Source: Mycolicibacterium brumae (GTDB taxonomy: Bacteria; Actinomycetota; Actinomycetes; Mycobacteriales; Mycobacteriaceae). Taken from it: a stretch of 64,000 nucleotides of DNA. Made by a program: the position numbers and the translations under genes. The notes beneath the pieces are model-generated. The model was not told where the DNA came from, searched no databases, and worked only from the letters and a program-made list of their open reading frames with translations. The stretch spans positions 2,108,001 through 2,172,000 of the forward strand of contig NZ_CP104302.1 in assembly GCF_025215495.1 (NCBI RefSeq). Reading direction: 5' to 3'. This document shows positions 62,896-64,000 of this stretch, piece after piece (within the stretch, counting starts at the first letter, position 1; each line of letters begins with the position of its first letter).

Positions 62896-64000
62896 TCACT
62901 CCGGGTCGGCCGGGCGCCAATCCCAATCCAGGCTCGCCAGCGGGTCGGCGCGGCGCAGGTCCGGGTCGTCGCACACCAGCGTGCGGGCCACCCCGGGTCC
63001 GGTGGCCCGGGTCTCGAAGCGCACCGTCACCACCCCGTGCCCGGCGCCCTGCACCCAGCCGTGGCCGTACTCGGGGTGCGCGACGTCGTCGCCGATCCGC
63101 CACTGCCCCGCCACCCGTTCTGCCGCCGGGGCGGGCGCGGTCGTGACCTCCTCGCCGTCGACGGCGGGGTGGTCAAGATCCGGGAACAGTGACTCCTGCA
63201 GCACATCGGACAGGCCCGAAAACCCCACGCCGAGAAGGCGAATCGGCCCGATCTCGACCGGGTCGAGCAGCAGCCGCCGAGCCGTCGCTGTCAACGCCGG
63301 AAGGTCCGCCGTCGCGTACGGCAGGGTCGCCGATCGGGTAAGGATCGACATATCGGAGCGTTTCAGCTTCACCGTCACGGTGCGCGCGCCGCGGCCGTCG
63401 CGCACCAGACGGCGGTAAGCGTCGTCGGCGATCGGCGGAATCGCGTCGCGAAGCTGGTCCAGGGTGACCAGGTCGGCGGCGAAGGTGGATTCGGAGCTGA
63501 TCTGCTTGGCCTCGGCGCGCTCGGCCACCGGCCGGTCATCGATGCCGCGGGCCAGCCGCTGCAGCGCCGGGCCGATGCCGGCGCCGAGGATGTCGGCGGC
63601 CTCGTGGTCGTCGAGGGCGGCGAGCTGCCCGACGGTGTCGATGCCGAGGCGGTGCAGCCGATCCTCGGCGACCGGGCCGATCCCCCACAGCCGTCGCACC
63701 GGCAGACCGTCGAGCAGCACCGGTTCCTCCTCGCGGCGCAGCACCCGGATCCCGTCGGGTTTGGCCAGCCCGGATCCGATCTTGGCGATCTGCTTACCCG
63801 AGCCGGCGCCCACCGAGGCGACGAGCCCGGTCTCGGCCAGCACGTCGGCGCGCAGGCTCGCGCAGAAGTCCACGACCTGTTCGGCGCTCGCCCCGACCAG
63901 TTCGGCGGGCTCGCCGAACGCCTCGTCGAAGGACAGTTGCTCCAGCACCGGGATGCGCGCCCGGACGGTGTCGAACACGCGGTGGCTGGCCACCCGGTAC
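62896..64000 (-). CDS. dinX: DNA polymerase IV, DinX type (partial, cut by window edge)
   Basis: The C-terminal ~367 codons of a Y-family translesion polymerase. Visible are [17 protein letters not shown], the catalytic acidic pair in [15 protein letters not shown] (family pattern S-x-D-E-x-F), [24 protein letters not shown], the helix-hairpin-helix [22 protein letters not shown], and the little-finger domain with SESTFAADL. It ends in a hydrophilic tail with a repeated [23 protein letters not shown] segment. The palm start, including the first metal-binding Asp, lies beyond position 64000. It corresponds to Rv1537. Mycobacterial DinX has an unclear role in damage tolerance. Confidence 0.94.
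   Translation of the reverse strand, partial: YRVASHRVFDTVRARIPVLEQLSFDEAFGEPAELVGASAEQVVDFCASLRADVLAETGLVASVGAGSGKQIAKIGSGLAKPDGIRVLRREEEPVLLDGLPVRRLWGIGPVAEDRLHRLGIDTVGQLAALDDHEAADILGAGIGPALQRLARGIDDRPVAERAEAKQISSESTFAADLVTLDQLRDAIPPIADDAYRRLVRDGRGARTVTVKLKRSDMSILTRSATLPYATADLPALTATARRLLLDPVEIGPIRLLGVGFSGLSDVLQESLFPDLDHPAVDGEEVTTAPAPAAERVAGQWRIGDDVAHPEYGHGWVQGAGHGVVTVRFETRATGPGVARTLVCDDPDLRRADPLASLDWDWRPADPE

Overview
The window is high-GC actinobacterial DNA and almost certainly comes from a mycobacterium outside the tuberculosis complex (a Mycolicibacterium-like rapid grower). The gene order trpB-trpC-trpE / his operon / nadABC / bioB / bioA-F-D / treXYZ / ilvA / dnaE1 / RluA-type synthase / lspA / ansA / dinX follows the Rv1537-Rv1612 block of M. 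tuberculosis. It also has genes I associate with free-living mycobacteria: an NrtR regulator, BioQ beside bioB, and a glutamine-type ABC importer. GTG starts, 4-bp start/stop overlaps and TANNNT -10 boxes lying 6-8 bases before a start codon (leaderless transcripts) are common.

Layout. 1-4,220: end of the trp cluster (trpB, cut by the window edge, trpC, a small membrane protein, trpE), all minus, with a divergent bcp-type peroxiredoxin. 4,740-7,816: a DUF222/HNH (13E12-type) gene split by a complete IS256-family element with an 8-bp target duplication. 8,008-9,459: a 34-codon ORF coupled to an ABC ATPase, and a DinB-fold gene. 9,456-15,827: the his operon hisD-C-B-H-A-impA-F-I, nearly all genes overlapping. 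15,872-20,046: nadA-B-C and a divergent Nudix-type repressor (nrtR) sharing one operator. 20,129-28,913: secretory lipase, DUF2567 protein, lipoprotein, glutamine-type importer (ATPase plus a fused binding-protein/permease), NHL-repeat lipoprotein and a GMC oxidoreductase. 28,896-34,107: biotin block (bsaP, bioB, bioQ, bioD, bioF, bioA) with two identical BioQ boxes. 34,150-35,750: an IS1380-family element. 35,833-44,226: membrane acyltransferase and the treX-treY-treZ trehalose operon. 44,515-49,353: a second DUF222/HNH gene, split by a three-recombinase (RIT) element with perfect 91-bp terminal inverted repeats. 49,632-55,643: ilvA, small membrane proteins, a zinc alcohol dehydrogenase, a Ddn-like F420 protein, two decayed genes and a membrane protein. 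55,628-64,000: dnaE1, rarD, an RluA-type pseudouridine synthase, lspA, ansA and dinX (cut by the window edge).

The core genes make tryptophan, histidine, NAD, biotin, isoleucine precursors and trehalose. They are interrupted by three unrelated mobile elements. Two of these sit inside DUF222/HNH genes, and the third separates bioA from the acyltransferase. The most notable structures are the RIT element with a 20-bp palindrome at one end only, the 67-bp duplicated repeat that supplies both stop codons of a convergent gene pair, the NrtR and BioQ operators, and the small ORF in front of the ABC ATPase. I found no tRNA, rRNA or CRISPR array.
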